Notes: generated by a model not told the origin, from the sequence alone. Positions 16,220 to 24,327 are shown, counted from the first letter of the stretch. The stretch is 26,426 nucleotides of DNA from an uncultured Lachnospiraceae bacterium (GCA_910588215.1 CAJUQJ010000050.1:1-26426), one strand, 5' to 3'. A program made the numbers and translations.

Positions 16220-16264
16220 GTCACTGCCCTCTTACTTAACTTTATTCTATATCCGATCATTCCC

Positions 16265-17134
16265 TTATTCATGCGTCATCTGCTGCACATACAACGGCAA
16301 GTCAAACCCTTCCTCCTTGTGCGCCCTGAAAAGAGTCCCTATATTCTGTCCTGCCAAAATGCGATGAATCACCTTAATATCCGCACTGTTGGCGATCACC
16401 ATATCCACGCCCATATTGCCTGCGATCCTGGCTGCCTGCAGCTTCGTATTCATGCCGCCCGTACCGGAAGAACTGCCTGTAGAAGCTTTTCCCATCTCCA
16501 TCAGTTCCTCTGTCAGCTCATCCACCACCTCAATATACTTCGCTTCCGGATTCTTCCGCGGATCATCCGTGTAAAGCCCGTCGATATCCGACAGCAGTAT
16601 CAACATATCCGCATCGATCAGCGCCGCCACGATTGCAGATAATGTATCATTATCTCCGATACCAAGCTCATAGGTTGCTACCGTATCATTCTCGTTAACG
16701 ATGGGTACCACCCCCAGCTTAAACAGTTCCGCAAAAGTATTGCGGGCATTAAAGCGATTCAGATTATCGATGATCGTATTCTTCGTCATCAGAATCTGTG
16801 CCGCCACCTGATTATATTCGGCAAAAATCTTCTGATAAGTCATCATCAGTCTCGCCTGGCCGATAGCCGCACAGGCCTGCTTCACTGCCGTCGGGTCATC
16901 CTCGTCGATCCCTTGCATCATTACCGCCTTCCTGCCCACTGCTACGGCACCGGACGTCACCAGCACTACATCCTTGCCACGATTTCTGATATCGCACAGT
17001 TCCCGCACCAGCACATCCAGTTTCGTATAATCCAGATCTCCCGTCTGTATATGCTGCAGTGACGAAGAACCGATCTTGATCACGATCCGTTTCTTATCCT
17101 TCATCATCTCTCTGATCTGCGTATAATCTGACAT
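16265..17134 (-). CDS. proB: Glutamate 5-kinase, form without PUA domain
   Basis: Phosphorylates glutamate to gamma-glutamyl phosphate, the first and usually proline-inhibited step of proline synthesis. The 289 residues form one amino acid kinase domain. Visible parts are the N-terminal RIVIKIGSSSLQ, VLVTSGAVAVGRK, VPIVNENDTVA, the LLSDIDGLYTDDPR segment, and GTGGMNTKLQAA near the nucleotide site. It ends where the C-terminal PUA domain begins in E. coli ProB (367 residues). PUA-less forms are known in several lineages. The ATG at 17134 follows GGGAGAG. The partner proA is encoded about 6 kb downstream on the same strand instead of next door. Confidence 0.95.
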   Translation of the reverse strand: MSDYTQIREMMKDKKRIVIKIGSSSLQHIQTGDLDYTKLDVLVRELCDIRNRGKDVVLVTSGAVAVGRKAVMMQGIDEDDPTAVKQACAAIGQARLMMTYQKIFAEYNQVAAQILMTKNTIIDNLNRFNARNTFAELFKLGVVPIVNENDTVATYELGIGDNDTLSAIVAALIDADMLILLSDIDGLYTDDPRKNPEAKYIEVVDELTEELMEMGKASTGSSSGTGGMNTKLQAARIAGNMGVDMVIANSADIKVIHRILAGQNIGTLFRAHKEEGFDLPLYVQQMTHE

Positions 17135-17284
17135 ATTGTTCTCTCCCTGATCTCAAGTACCGTACACTGCCGTACTTTCGCAGCAATCCGGTCTTTATTC
17201 TCTCCTAAGCGTCCATCTCACGTATCATCATACGTTTGCCAGTTACTTCTATAATAAACTTACATCATGCTCAGCCTGCCGCTT

Positions 17285-17319
17285 GACCATCCATGCTATG
17301 AAAGTCGAAGACTTTCATA
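17285..17319 (+). repeat. 35-nt hairpin repeat, copy A
   Basis: This segment matches the reverse complement of 19489-19523 at 33 of 35 positions. It contains the stem CTATGAAAGTC / GACTTTCATAG (17296-17320) with loop GAA. The two copies flank the two permease genes in opposite orientations. Confidence 0.8.
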
Positions 17320-17532
17320 GTCAAATACCCCGCAGCAAGCTGACGGGGCATCCAACTTGCAACGCAGCAGAGCTGCGGGGTATCTGACCCTCGCGGCATT
17401 CGCCAAATACTCGTGCAAGCACGGTACTCGGCTCATTGCTCACGGGAATGAATATCCGTGTCGCTTCCTGTCAAAAAGCAGCACATAAGAATCACACTGG
17501 TTAGTATATCATAAAAAAGCAAAATACAACAG

Positions 17533-17567
17533 AAAAACCACCGACTATTTCATGATCGGTGGTTTTT
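17533..17567 (-). terminator. Rho-independent terminator of the sialic acid transporter operon
   Basis: Perfect 12-bp arms AAAAACCACCGA (17533-17544) and TCGGTGGTTTTT (17556-17567) flank an 11-nt loop, about 40 nt past the last permease stop. Each strand ends in five U residues, so it could work in both directions. Confidence 0.85.
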
Positions 17568-17605
17568 GATGTTACAATTCATGATGTACTGCACCTTGCT
17601 GCAGA

Positions 17606-18541
17606 TCATCCTTTGACGGCGCCCATCGCGATTCCCTGCGTAAAGTATTTCTGGAAGATGATAAACACGGTAATGATCGGTATTGCCGCCAGCGAAGCGC
17701 CCGCCATGATCAGACCGAAATCCGTAGAGTTTTCTGCCTGCAGCTTGGCGATACCAAGTGAAATGGTCAGTTTGCTCGTACTGTTCAGCATGATCAGCTG
17801 CATGAAATAATCATTCCAACTTGTGATAAAAGTGAAGATCGCCAACGCGCCGACACCCGGCTTGATCATCGGCACTACGATTTCAATGAATGTCTTCGCT
17901 TCTCCCGCACCGTCAATCCTGGCCGCTTCCAGCATTTCACCCGGAACTCCTTCCGAGAACTGCTTCATCAGGAATACACCGAAAGGCCATCCGACTGTCG
18001 GGAAGATCACTGCCCATATCGTATTATACAAGGATAGGGACGACATTTCCCGCAATAACGGAATCAGGATCACCTGCTTGGGCAGCGCCATCGCACAAAC
18101 GATCAAGGTAAAAAGCATCGCCCGGCCCCGGAAGCGTTTCTTGGCAAGCGCATATCCGGCCATAGCCGATGTGATACAGGTAAGGATCATTGCCATCACA
18201 GCCATGAATACGGTGTTGACCAGCCAGCGGATCGCTGCCGGCACTACAGGACCAGCCGTAAAGATCAACGGATTCCCGTCAGCGGTGAATTTACTGCTGA
18301 AAGGAACTGCCAGTTCCCATAACGGCGCTGACTGTTTACTGAAAAGTTTCCTGAAATTATCCAGCACCCATTCCTTCGGGAACCAGTCCGGAGTCGTCGC
18401 ATTGATAGAAGCATTCGTCTTAAATGCGCCTGTAATGATCCAATACAGAGGGAAAGCAAACAGAATCGCCAGAATCACTAAAACGATGATCGATACGACC
18501 GTATATAAACTTCTATGTTTTAAACCTGAATCCGAATTCAT
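17606..18541 (-). CDS. CUT1 sugar ABC transporter permease (MalG-like), probable sialic acid importer
   Basis: A 311-residue inner-membrane permease of the carbohydrate uptake 1 family with six predicted spans. The cytoplasmic EAA loop reads EAARIDGAGEAKTFIEIVVPMIKPG, the docking site for the ATPase, and the C-terminus QKYFTQGIAMGAVKG is typical of MalG-type subunits. It has AGGAGG upstream of ATG 18541 and begins 11 nt after the partner permease stop. No ATPase gene accompanies the operon; CUT1 systems in Firmicutes often share an MsmX/MsmK-type ATPase encoded elsewhere. The specificity for sialic acid or 2,7-anhydro-sialic acid is inferred from the adjacent nan genes. The gene ends just before a strong terminator. 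Confidence 0.92.
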   Translation of the reverse strand: MNSDSGLKHRSLYTVVSIIVLVILAILFAFPLYWIITGAFKTNASINATTPDWFPKEWVLDNFRKLFSKQSAPLWELAVPFSSKFTADGNPLIFTAGPVVPAAIRWLVNTVFMAVMAMILTCITSAMAGYALAKKRFRGRAMLFTLIVCAMALPKQVILIPLLREMSSLSLYNTIWAVIFPTVGWPFGVFLMKQFSEGVPGEMLEAARIDGAGEAKTFIEIVVPMIKPGVGALAIFTFITSWNDYFMQLIMLNSTSKLTISLGIAKLQAENSTDFGLIMAGASLAAIPIITVFIIFQKYFTQGIAMGAVKG

Positions 18542-18552
18542 ACTTTCACCTC

Positions 18553-19464
18553 CTACTTTTCTTTGGCCAGCTTAAACTGTACGGCAGACAAGAGTGCAAT
18601 AAAGATCGCAAGCACTACGCCCATCGCATTTCCGTAACCGTAGCGGTACAGCTTAAATGCCGAATAATAGATATAGTACATGACAGTGTCTGTGCTGTGG
18701 TTCGGTCCGCCTGACGTTAAGAGCTGGATCAGGGCAAAGCACTGGAAACTGTTGATCGTGGTGATGACCAGAATATAAAGCGTTGTCGGCATGATCAGCG
18801 GCCACTTGATCTTCCAGAATTTCTGGATGTTATTCGCCCCGTCTACCTCGGAAGCCTCTACCAGCGAAGTATCCACATTTCCAAGCGCTGACACATACAA
18901 TACGATCGGCTGTCCTACGGAAGTGGTGAACAGGATCAATATAATGCACCACAGCGCAAATCTTTCGTCGCCCAGCCAGTTGATATTGTTGTCGATAACT
19001 CCCATACCTTTTCCAACATAATTGAAGATACCGTAATAGTTGTTGAACATCCATTTCCATACTACGGTAACCGCCACCGAACCGGTAACGACCGGCAGAT
19101 AGAAAACACAGCGGAAGGTAGAAAGAACTGCACCTTTCATCCTATAGATCAATGCCGACACCCACAAAGAAAAGATACAAACCGTGGGCACTGAAACAAG
19201 TACGATCACGAAAGTATTTTTTAAAGCCCGAAGAAAGATCGGATCCTGCCAAAGTTCCGTGTAGTTTTTCAGTCCGATAAAAACATCCTCCACATCTTTA
19301 CCCATTGTGGAATCAAAAAAACTCGTATAGACGCACAGGATCATCGGGATAACGACAAATCCTACAAAAAAGATTAAATTAGGCAGAAGAAAAAGATACG
19401 CCGAACGTGTTTCTCTTCTTACCAGCGCCTTGCTTCTGCCTGTTGCAACGGATGATTTAGCCAT
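18553..19464 (-). CDS. CUT1 sugar ABC transporter permease (MalF-like), probable sialic acid importer
   Basis: Partner membrane subunit with about six spans in 303 residues. The EAA loop is EASEVDGANNIQKFWKIKWPLIMPT, and the conserved C-terminal part includes LLTSGGPNHSTDTVMYYIY. I chose ATG 19464 because GAGGGGG lies 7 nt upstream; the GTG at 19470 would be only 1 nt from that site. A 177-nt gap with three hairpins separates it from the solute-binding protein gene. This could allow fewer permease than binding-protein copies from a shared transcript. Confidence 0.92.
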   Translation of the reverse strand: MAKSSVATGRSKALVRRETRSAYLFLLPNLIFFVGFVVIPMILCVYTSFFDSTMGKDVEDVFIGLKNYTELWQDPIFLRALKNTFVIVLVSVPTVCIFSLWVSALIYRMKGAVLSTFRCVFYLPVVTGSVAVTVVWKWMFNNYYGIFNYVGKGMGVIDNNINWLGDERFALWCIILILFTTSVGQPIVLYVSALGNVDTSLVEASEVDGANNIQKFWKIKWPLIMPTTLYILVITTINSFQCFALIQLLTSGGPNHSTDTVMYYIYYSAFKLYRYGYGNAMGVVLAIFIALLSAVQFKLAKEK

Positions 19465-19488
19465 GAACACACCCCCTCATTTACTTGT

Positions 19489-19523
19489 TATGAAAGTCTT
19501 CGACTTTCACAGCATGGATGGCC
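19489..19523 (-). repeat. 35-nt hairpin repeat, copy B
   Basis: Inverted copy of 17285-17319 (33/35 identical). It has a TGAAAGTC/GACTTTCA stem with loop TTC, located in the gap between the solute-binding protein gene and the first permease gene. Confidence 0.8.
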
Positions 19524-19555
19524 TTACGGCCGCCGGAACCGTCAATCTGCCAGGG

Positions 19556-19593
19556 CAGCAGCCGAAACCGGATATTCCGGTCTCAGCCTGCTG
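19556..19593 (-). promoter_or_regulatory. Intercistronic hairpin after the solute-binding protein gene
   Basis: On the minus strand, arms at 19593-19576 and 19572-19556 pair over about 17 bp, with one bulged G and two G-U wobbles around a 3-nt loop. It starts about 50 nt after the solute-binding protein stop. There is no U tract, so mRNA 3'-end protection or partial attenuation is more likely than full termination. Confidence 0.55.
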
Positions 19594-19641
19594 TCCGTGA
19601 CATTCAGGATTTCCTGTCTTTTCGCAACTGCCTGTTATAAA

Positions 19642-21072
19642 TTATTTTGCAGCAGCCGCATTTGCATTGGTCACGAAGGTTTCTACTTCTGTCGCAACAT
19701 CTCCGCCTGTACCGATACGCTGCAGCATGTTCCACCACTCTGTACGTGCTTCTGCCCAGCCCGGAACTACCTGATAGTAGTCACCCATAGAAGGCATAAA
19801 GTGTGTAGAGAATGTATTCATAACGTCTGCTGTATCTGTTCCGTCATAAATGCCTGTCAGAGTAGGACGTACCGGGAAGTATGTAGAAGCCTTAACGCTC
19901 TCATTTACCTGATCGGCATCGTTACAGATAAAGTCGATAAAGGTCTTTGCCGCATCAATCTTAGCCTGGTCGCCGTTATCGAAGATACCAAAGCCCCAGA
20001 TACCGCCGCAAAGTTCTGTCTTGCCATCATCGGAAGGGAACAGCATCGGGATGATCGTATCGCCGTTGTTTGTCTTGCCTGCTTCGCCGTTGTCGGTATT
20101 GGTCTGCTGTGCAGCATTCCAGCACAGGGACATTGCCAGTGTACCGTTACGGAATAATGTGATTTCCTCACCACCGTTGATGGAAGCGTCAAAGTTGATG
20201 CCAGCCTGCGCATATAATTCTTCCAGCGCCTTGATATTTTCCGGTGTGTTGGCTGTGTACTCCGTATGCTCAGCATTCGTGAATGTGCTGCTGTACAGGT
20301 TGTTGATCAGGGCTCTTGTTCCCTGGTCGCCGCCCTGTCCAGAACAATAGATCGCTGCTACGTTCTGCTGTCCGGAATCATAGACTGCCTGCACTGCCTT
20401 CATGAAGTTCTCTGTTGTCCAGGTATGTGTCTCAAGATCCAGATACTGCATAGCATCTGCAGCCTCAAACATAGTCTGGTTGATTGCCATACAATGTGCT
20501 ACCATACACAGCGGATACTCATAGTAAGCACCGTCAGCCGCCTTACATGCCGACTCTACGGAATCGTAGATCTCGCCGCCTGCCTCTGTTGCAAACAGGT
20601 CAGACAGGTCTACCATCAGGCCGCGTGCGCCCCAGTTAGCTACCAGACGCTCCGGTCCTTCCATTACGATGTCAGGAGCCTGGCCGCCTTCGATGGCGGT
20701 GTTAACCTGATCGTCACCGTTGGTGTAATCAAGATACTCCACTGTCACGGTAACACCGGGATATTTCGCATTAAAACTTGCGATCAGGCTGTCAACCGTT
20801 GCAGAATCACCCCAGTTACCGATGGGATATGTCCACAGTGTGATAGATGCATTCAGATCTGCACCTGCGCCGTCCTCGGCGGGTGCTTCCGCCTCTGCAC
20901 CTTCTGTTGTCTCTTCAGCAGGCGCTTCCTCCTCCGGCGTCTCTGCTGGCGTCTCTTCCGCCTCCGGCTCTGCTGCCGGCTGCTCGGATGCGCTATTACC
21001 GCATGCTGCCAATGACATCATCATGGTCAGGGAAAGACCAAGCGCTGCTAACTTTTTCATCGTCTTTTTCAT
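19642..21072 (-). CDS. Extracellular sugar-binding lipoprotein, probable sialic acid ABC transporter
   Basis: A 476-residue family 1 solute-binding protein. A short signal peptide ends in SLAACG, with C24 as the lipidated residue. A low-complexity Ala/Glu/Pro linker (about 28-72) extends it from the membrane. The ligand-binding fold follows, from ASITLWTYPIGNWGDS to the C-terminus. It should capture substrate for the two downstream permeases. In Ruminococcus gnavus a comparable SAT2 binding protein, as I recall, prefers 2,7-anhydro-Neu5Ac; whether this protein shares that preference cannot be seen here. The ATG at 21072 has GGAG upstream. It follows the DUF624 gene by 84 nt, a gap in which I found a TTGACA but no fitting -10 box. 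Confidence 0.9.
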   Translation of the reverse strand: MKKTMKKLAALGLSLTMMMSLAACGNSASEQPAAEPEAEETPAETPEEEAPAEETTEGAEAEAPAEDGAGADLNASITLWTYPIGNWGDSATVDSLIASFNAKYPGVTVTVEYLDYTNGDDQVNTAIEGGQAPDIVMEGPERLVANWGARGLMVDLSDLFATEAGGEIYDSVESACKAADGAYYEYPLCMVAHCMAINQTMFEAADAMQYLDLETHTWTTENFMKAVQAVYDSGQQNVAAIYCSGQGGDQGTRALINNLYSSTFTNAEHTEYTANTPENIKALEELYAQAGINFDASINGGEEITLFRNGTLAMSLCWNAAQQTNTDNGEAGKTNNGDTIIPMLFPSDDGKTELCGGIWGFGIFDNGDQAKIDAAKTFIDFICNDADQVNESVKASTYFPVRPTLTGIYDGTDTADVMNTFSTHFMPSMGDYYQVVPGWAEARTEWWNMLQRIGTGGDVATEVETFVTNANAAAAK

Positions 21073-21156
21073 ACTTTTTTCTCCTTTTCTTCTCCCTTAA
21101 TATTTATTTTTCCAGACGGCAGGAAAGATACCCTGTCATCTGTCAAAACCTGAATT

Positions 21157-21816
21157 TTATTCCGGATTCTCAACCCGGTCCTCCAACACTGCCCTCTCTT
21201 CCTGATCCAGATATCCGGAAAAGATACGTTCCAGGAACAGGGACAACAGGAGCATGGCCGCCACCGGCACGAACAGAACCGGCCACCACCACTCAATCGT
21301 AAAAATCGTCATTTCTACCAGCAGCATCACCATCACGACAGTGGATGGAAGATGCTTAAATGTCAGAATAAAGGCTGTTCTTATCAGTTCTTTCACCTGA
21401 AATGTAAATCTGCCCATCAGCGGAAACAGATAACACATGATCCCCGCCGGAATCAAGAGCAGTACGTAATAAGTCATATACATGACTGCACCGACGGAAC
21501 TGCCTGTATTGCTAGCCATCACATGATAACCCCAGGCCAAAAATACAACTGCAGGTACGCAGATACAGGTGACCAGTATTCCGACTCTCAGATTATCCAG
21601 AAAAGCCCGAAGATACATGCCAAAGGCGCCGTCCTTTCTGTTCCGAAAAGTCTTCACCACAGTATAATATAATGCCGCAGTTGCCGATCCGGCCGTGACA
21701 AGTGGCATACAAAGCAGCAACCACAGAAGCGACAGACCTACCAGATCCACACCCTTTGCGATCATCCGGAAAAAGAGATTCTCCGGATCAAAAATATCCC
21801 GCCCCATCGGTATCAT
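21157..21816 (-). CDS. DUF624 (YesL-family) membrane protein
   Basis: A 219-residue protein of the YesL/DUF624 family, with about five membrane segments. It shows the family N-terminus DIFDPENLFFRMIAKGVDLVGLSLLWLLLCMPLVTAG and the TFRNRKDGAFGMYLRAF loop. Members are often encoded next to CUT1 sugar importers in Firmicutes, but no transport role has been proven to my knowledge. Here it lies between the RpiR regulator (24-nt gap) and the binding protein, so it is probably part of the same transcript. The ATG at 21816 is chosen; a second ATG at 21807 has AAGGA 9 nt upstream and is an equally good start. Confidence 0.85.
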   Translation of the reverse strand: MIPMGRDIFDPENLFFRMIAKGVDLVGLSLLWLLLCMPLVTAGSATAALYYTVVKTFRNRKDGAFGMYLRAFLDNLRVGILVTCICVPAVVFLAWGYHVMASNTGSSVGAVMYMTYYVLLLIPAGIMCYLFPLMGRFTFQVKELIRTAFILTFKHLPSTVVMVMLLVEMTIFTIEWWWPVLFVPVAAMLLLSLFLERIFSGYLDQEERAVLEDRVENPE

Positions 21817-21840
21817 TCCTTTCCGTTCCCGGATCCAGAC

Positions 21841-22680
21841 TCAAACGATATGCTTGGCCTGCCCGTTTTTGGACTCCAACGCCCGCAGCGTGTCATCATA
21901 CATGTCAGCCTTTTCATAACTCTCATGACGGATATAATAGTTATACACAATATCGATCATCACAAGGATCGGAAACTGCGGCGATATCATGTTACCGTGA
22001 TTCAGATGCTGTAAAGATGCCAGCAGCACTACTTCACTGCAAAAATCCGCATAGATATCCTTGTCATTGGCCGTAAAGATGACCGTTCTGGCGCCCTTCT
22101 TATGTGCTTCCTTGAGCAGATAGAGTACTCCTTGTGTCTCTCCGCTCAGCGAAAAACCGCACACCAGACTCTGTTTGTTCAAAAACACTGCCTGCATACG
22201 CATCCGGTCCGTATCCTGTAGCGAATCGATATCCACACCGATCCGCATAAACCGGTTTTCCATCTCGCTTGCCGCAAGTCCGGAACTTCCGATGCCACAA
22301 GCCACCACTCTCTCCGCCTGAAAAAGATACTGCACCACTCTTGTGATCTGCGTTTCATCCATAAGGCTGTATGTCTTACTGAGCAGATCCTGATAGGTAT
22401 TCAATACCAATCTGGTACTGTCGGCTGTCGCTTCGCCTTTTCTCATGAAAGTCTTTTCATATTGATAAATAAATTCTCTGTATCCGTGAAATCCACACTT
22501 CTTCGCAAACCTTGAGAGCGATGCCTCGGATACAAATATCGTCCTCGCCACATTCTGTGCCGAAAAATCTATTTCTGTTTTGTTATTAATAAAAAAATCC
22601 GCTATATTCTTTTCAACATTCGTTAAACTATCATATCTTGCTTCTATGATCGGAACGATCGACTTAATGTAACTGTTCAT
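21841..22680 (-). CDS. RpiR-family (HTH-SIS) transcriptional regulator, probable nan regulator
   Basis: A 279-residue regulator. The N-terminal HTH_6 domain (about 1-75) has the motif NVARTIFVSEASLSRFAKKCGF. The C-terminal SIS phosphosugar-binding domain (about 105-250) has VACGIGSSGLAASEME and FSLSGETQGVLYLLKEA. RpiR members such as NanR of Vibrio and Clostridium control sialic acid genes in response to ManNAc-6-P or related ligands, so a similar role is inferred. It is divergent from the SGNH esterase and precedes the DUF624 gene on the same strand. Its target could be the GAAA-N4-TTTC pair at the nanE promoter. The ATG at 22680 has AGAGG adjacent, an unusually close ribosome site. Confidence 0.88.
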   Translation of the reverse strand: MNSYIKSIVPIIEARYDSLTNVEKNIADFFINNKTEIDFSAQNVARTIFVSEASLSRFAKKCGFHGYREFIYQYEKTFMRKGEATADSTRLVLNTYQDLLSKTYSLMDETQITRVVQYLFQAERVVACGIGSSGLAASEMENRFMRIGVDIDSLQDTDRMRMQAVFLNKQSLVCGFSLSGETQGVLYLLKEAHKKGARTVIFTANDKDIYADFCSEVVLLASLQHLNHGNMISPQFPILVMIDIVYNYYIRHESYEKADMYDDTLRALESKNGQAKHIV

Positions 22681-22705
22681 CCTCTGTCACTCTTTGCTCA
22701 AATGA

Positions 22706-22735
22706 TTGTTCTTTCATCCCACTTGATGCTATGAT
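22706..22735 (+). promoter_or_regulatory. Possible promoter of the SGNH esterase gene
   Basis: TTGTTC (22706-22711) and TATGAT (22730-22735) are separated by 18 nt, ending 27 nt before the ATG at 22763. The match is moderate. The region also has to hold the divergent regulator's promoter, which I could not locate. Confidence 0.4.
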
Positions 22736-22762
22736 ATAGAAAAACCCAAAGGAGGGACACTT

Positions 22763-23413
22763 ATGATCTCTGCATCCAAAACCATCGTCTGTTACGGCGA
22801 TTCCAACACCCATGGCTACAATTCAGCCAACATGGGGCGCTTTACCGAAAAAGAACGCTGGACCTGTCTTCTGGCTGATCTGCTTGGCTCGGGTTATCTG
22901 ATCCGCGAAGAGGGCCTGAGCGGGCGTACCACCTCTTTCGACGATCCCCTTTTTGAAGGCTTAAACGGCTTCGCCTTACTTCATCCCTGTATGATGACCC
23001 ATGAACCGCTGGACCTTCTGATCATCATGCTCGGCACCAACGATGTGAAACAGCGTTTCAGCGCTACGCCCGGCAATATCGCCAAAGGCATGGAGCGGCT
23101 CGTGACCAAAGCGCTTCATACAACGGAAGCCTGGAGAGGTCAGCCCAATATTTTGATTATCGCACCGCCGCCCATCGAGAAAGGCTATTACGAAACAAGT
23201 ATCGGTCCTGAGATGGGAAAAGACTGTATGGAAAAATCCATGGCGCTCTCTCCGCTCTATCAGGACATCGCCGACAGGCTGCACTGCCATTTTCTGGATG
23301 CCGCGTCAATCCCCGGCCTCGGTATGTATCCCTATGACTATATGCATCTAAGTCTGGAAGCGCATCGGCTGCTGGCTGAAAAGCTCGCCGAGCTGATTCC
23401 GCAGATCTGTTAA
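22763..23413 (+). CDS. SGNH/GDSL hydrolase, probable intracellular sialic acid O-acetylesterase
   Basis: A 216-residue esterase with the SGNH blocks. The nucleophile is S14 in CYGDSNTHG. Gly/Asn come from GLSGR (about 51-55) and GTND (91-94). The catalytic dyad is D192 and H195 in YDYMHLS. It has no signal peptide, so it acts in the cytoplasm. GDSL hydrolases occur in nan clusters, including that of R. gnavus as I recall, and removing O-acetyl groups from imported sialic acid before NanA cleavage is the likely job. Other ester substrates are possible. A strong AAAGGAGG ribosome site precedes ATG 22763. It is the only plus-strand gene of the locus, and its TAA overlaps the stop codon of the convergent aldolase gene. 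Confidence 0.88.
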   Translation: MISASKTIVCYGDSNTHGYNSANMGRFTEKERWTCLLADLLGSGYLIREEGLSGRTTSFDDPLFEGLNGFALLHPCMMTHEPLDLLIIMLGTNDVKQRFSATPGNIAKGMERLVTKALHTTEAWRGQPNILIIAPPPIEKGYYETSIGPEMGKDCMEKSMALSPLYQDIADRLHCHFLDAASIPGLGMYPYDYMHLSLEAHRLLAEKLAELIPQIC

Positions 23414-23419
23414 CAGATC
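23404..23419. repeat. 16-bp perfect palindrome spanning two convergent stop codons
   Basis: GATCTGTTAACAGATC is centred on TTAA (23410-23413). The plus-strand TAA of the SGNH gene is 23411-23413; the minus-strand TAA of the aldolase gene is 23412-23410. Because of the symmetry, both proteins end in Ile-Cys. A U-poor 8-bp stem is not a classic terminator. Confidence 0.85.
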
Positions 23420-24327
23420 GCGGATTTAGCCTCACGGATCATTCTGGCTGCCTCTTCTACGATCGGCATATCTTCATTGATCAGATCAGTCAGGGGTCTG
23501 CGCACACCGCCGATGTCCAGGCCTTCGTTGATCCGCAGGATTTCTTTGATGACCGCATACATGTTACCGTGTGCCGCACACATCTTATAGATGACTGCGT
23601 TTGCCCGATACTGTATCTCGCTGGCTTTCTTCAAGTCCCCCGCTTCCACCAGTTCGTTCATCTTCAGGAACAGTTCCGGCATAACGCCATACGTACCGCC
23701 GATACCGCCTTCCGCACCGATCACACGACCGCTGATGAACTGCTCATCCGGTCCGTTGAAGATAATGTAATCTTCTCCGCCGGCCTGTTTAAACATCTGG
23801 ATATCCTGCACCGGCATGGATGAATTCTTGACGCCGATCACCTTCGGATTCTCACGCATCTTCGCAAACAAACTCTGCGTCAGAGCAACCCCTGCCAGCT
23901 GCGGGATATTGTAGATGATAAAATCGGTATCCGGTGCGGCGTCGCTGATATCGTTCCAGTATTCCGCGATCGCATATTCCGGCAGATGGAAATAAATAGG
24001 CGGGATACAGGCAATCGCATCCACCCCAAGCTTCTGCGCATGGGCAGCCAGTTCTCTGCTGTCCTTCGTGTTATTGCAGGCTACATGCGCGATCACCGTC
24101 AGTTTGCCGGCCGCCGCCTCCATCACATTTTCCAATACGACCTTACGGTCATCCACGCTCTGATAGATGCATTCTCCGGAAGAACCGTTAACATAGATGC
24201 CCTTTACACCTTTCCTGATAAAGTATTCCGTCAGCGCCCGCACTCTCTCCGGGCTGATATTGCCTTCCCCGTCATAGCAGGCATAAAATGCAGGAATGAT
24301 TCCTTTATATTTATCCAGGTTTCTCAT
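23410..24327 (-). CDS. nanA: N-acetylneuraminate lyase-like aldolase (DapA/NAL family)
   Basis: A class I aldolase of 305 residues with the DHDPS/NAL TIM-barrel. The carboxylate-binding motif is YVNGSSGE (45-52; GSTGE in E. coli NanA). The catalytic tyrosine is Y139 in IIYNIPQLAG, and the Schiff-base lysine is K167 in IGVKNSS. These positions match Y137 and K165 of E. coli NanA. It should split N-acetylneuraminate into N-acetylmannosamine and pyruvate. The neighbouring nanE, ROK kinase and esterase support NAL over dihydrodipicolinate synthase. The Ser for Thr change in GS(T/S)GE is seen in other NALs. The ATG at 24327 is preceded by a GGGGGAG site 11 nt away. It follows nanE by 79 nt and probably shares its transcript. 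Confidence 0.88.
   Translation of the reverse strand: MRNLDKYKGIIPAFYACYDGEGNISPERVRALTEYFIRKGVKGIYVNGSSGECIYQSVDDRKVVLENVMEAAAGKLTVIAHVACNNTKDSRELAAHAQKLGVDAIACIPPIYFHLPEYAIAEYWNDISDAAPDTDFIIYNIPQLAGVALTQSLFAKMRENPKVIGVKNSSMPVQDIQMFKQAGGEDYIIFNGPDEQFISGRVIGAEGGIGGTYGVMPELFLKMNELVEAGDLKKASEIQYRANAVIYKMCAAHGNMYAVIKEILRINEGLDIGGVRRPLTDLINEDMPIVEEAARMIREAKSAIC

Larger units (their letters stand above)
17135..17605. other. Hairpin-rich 471-bp intergenic region between proB and the permease operon
   Basis: No credible gene is present. The stretch holds several inverted repeats: ACGTAT/ATACGT (17220-17235); a perfect 11-bp stem at 17296-17320; perfect 12-bp arms ATACCCCGCAGC (17325-17336) and GCTGCGGGGTAT (17372-17383); CGTGC/GCACG (17412-17423); and CACGG/CCGTG (17441-17460). 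The permease-operon terminator is at 17533-17567. The first large hairpin is repeated in inverted orientation at 19489-19523. The block looks like a non-coding dispersed repeat. Confidence 0.6.

Noticed and set aside
17412..17460. Clustered inverted repeats considered as a CRISPR fragment
   Set aside because: The repeats differ from each other and have no regular spacing.
21073..21156. Possible internal promoter before the solute-binding protein gene
   Set aside because: TTGACA is present, but no -10 hexamer lies 16-18 nt downstream.
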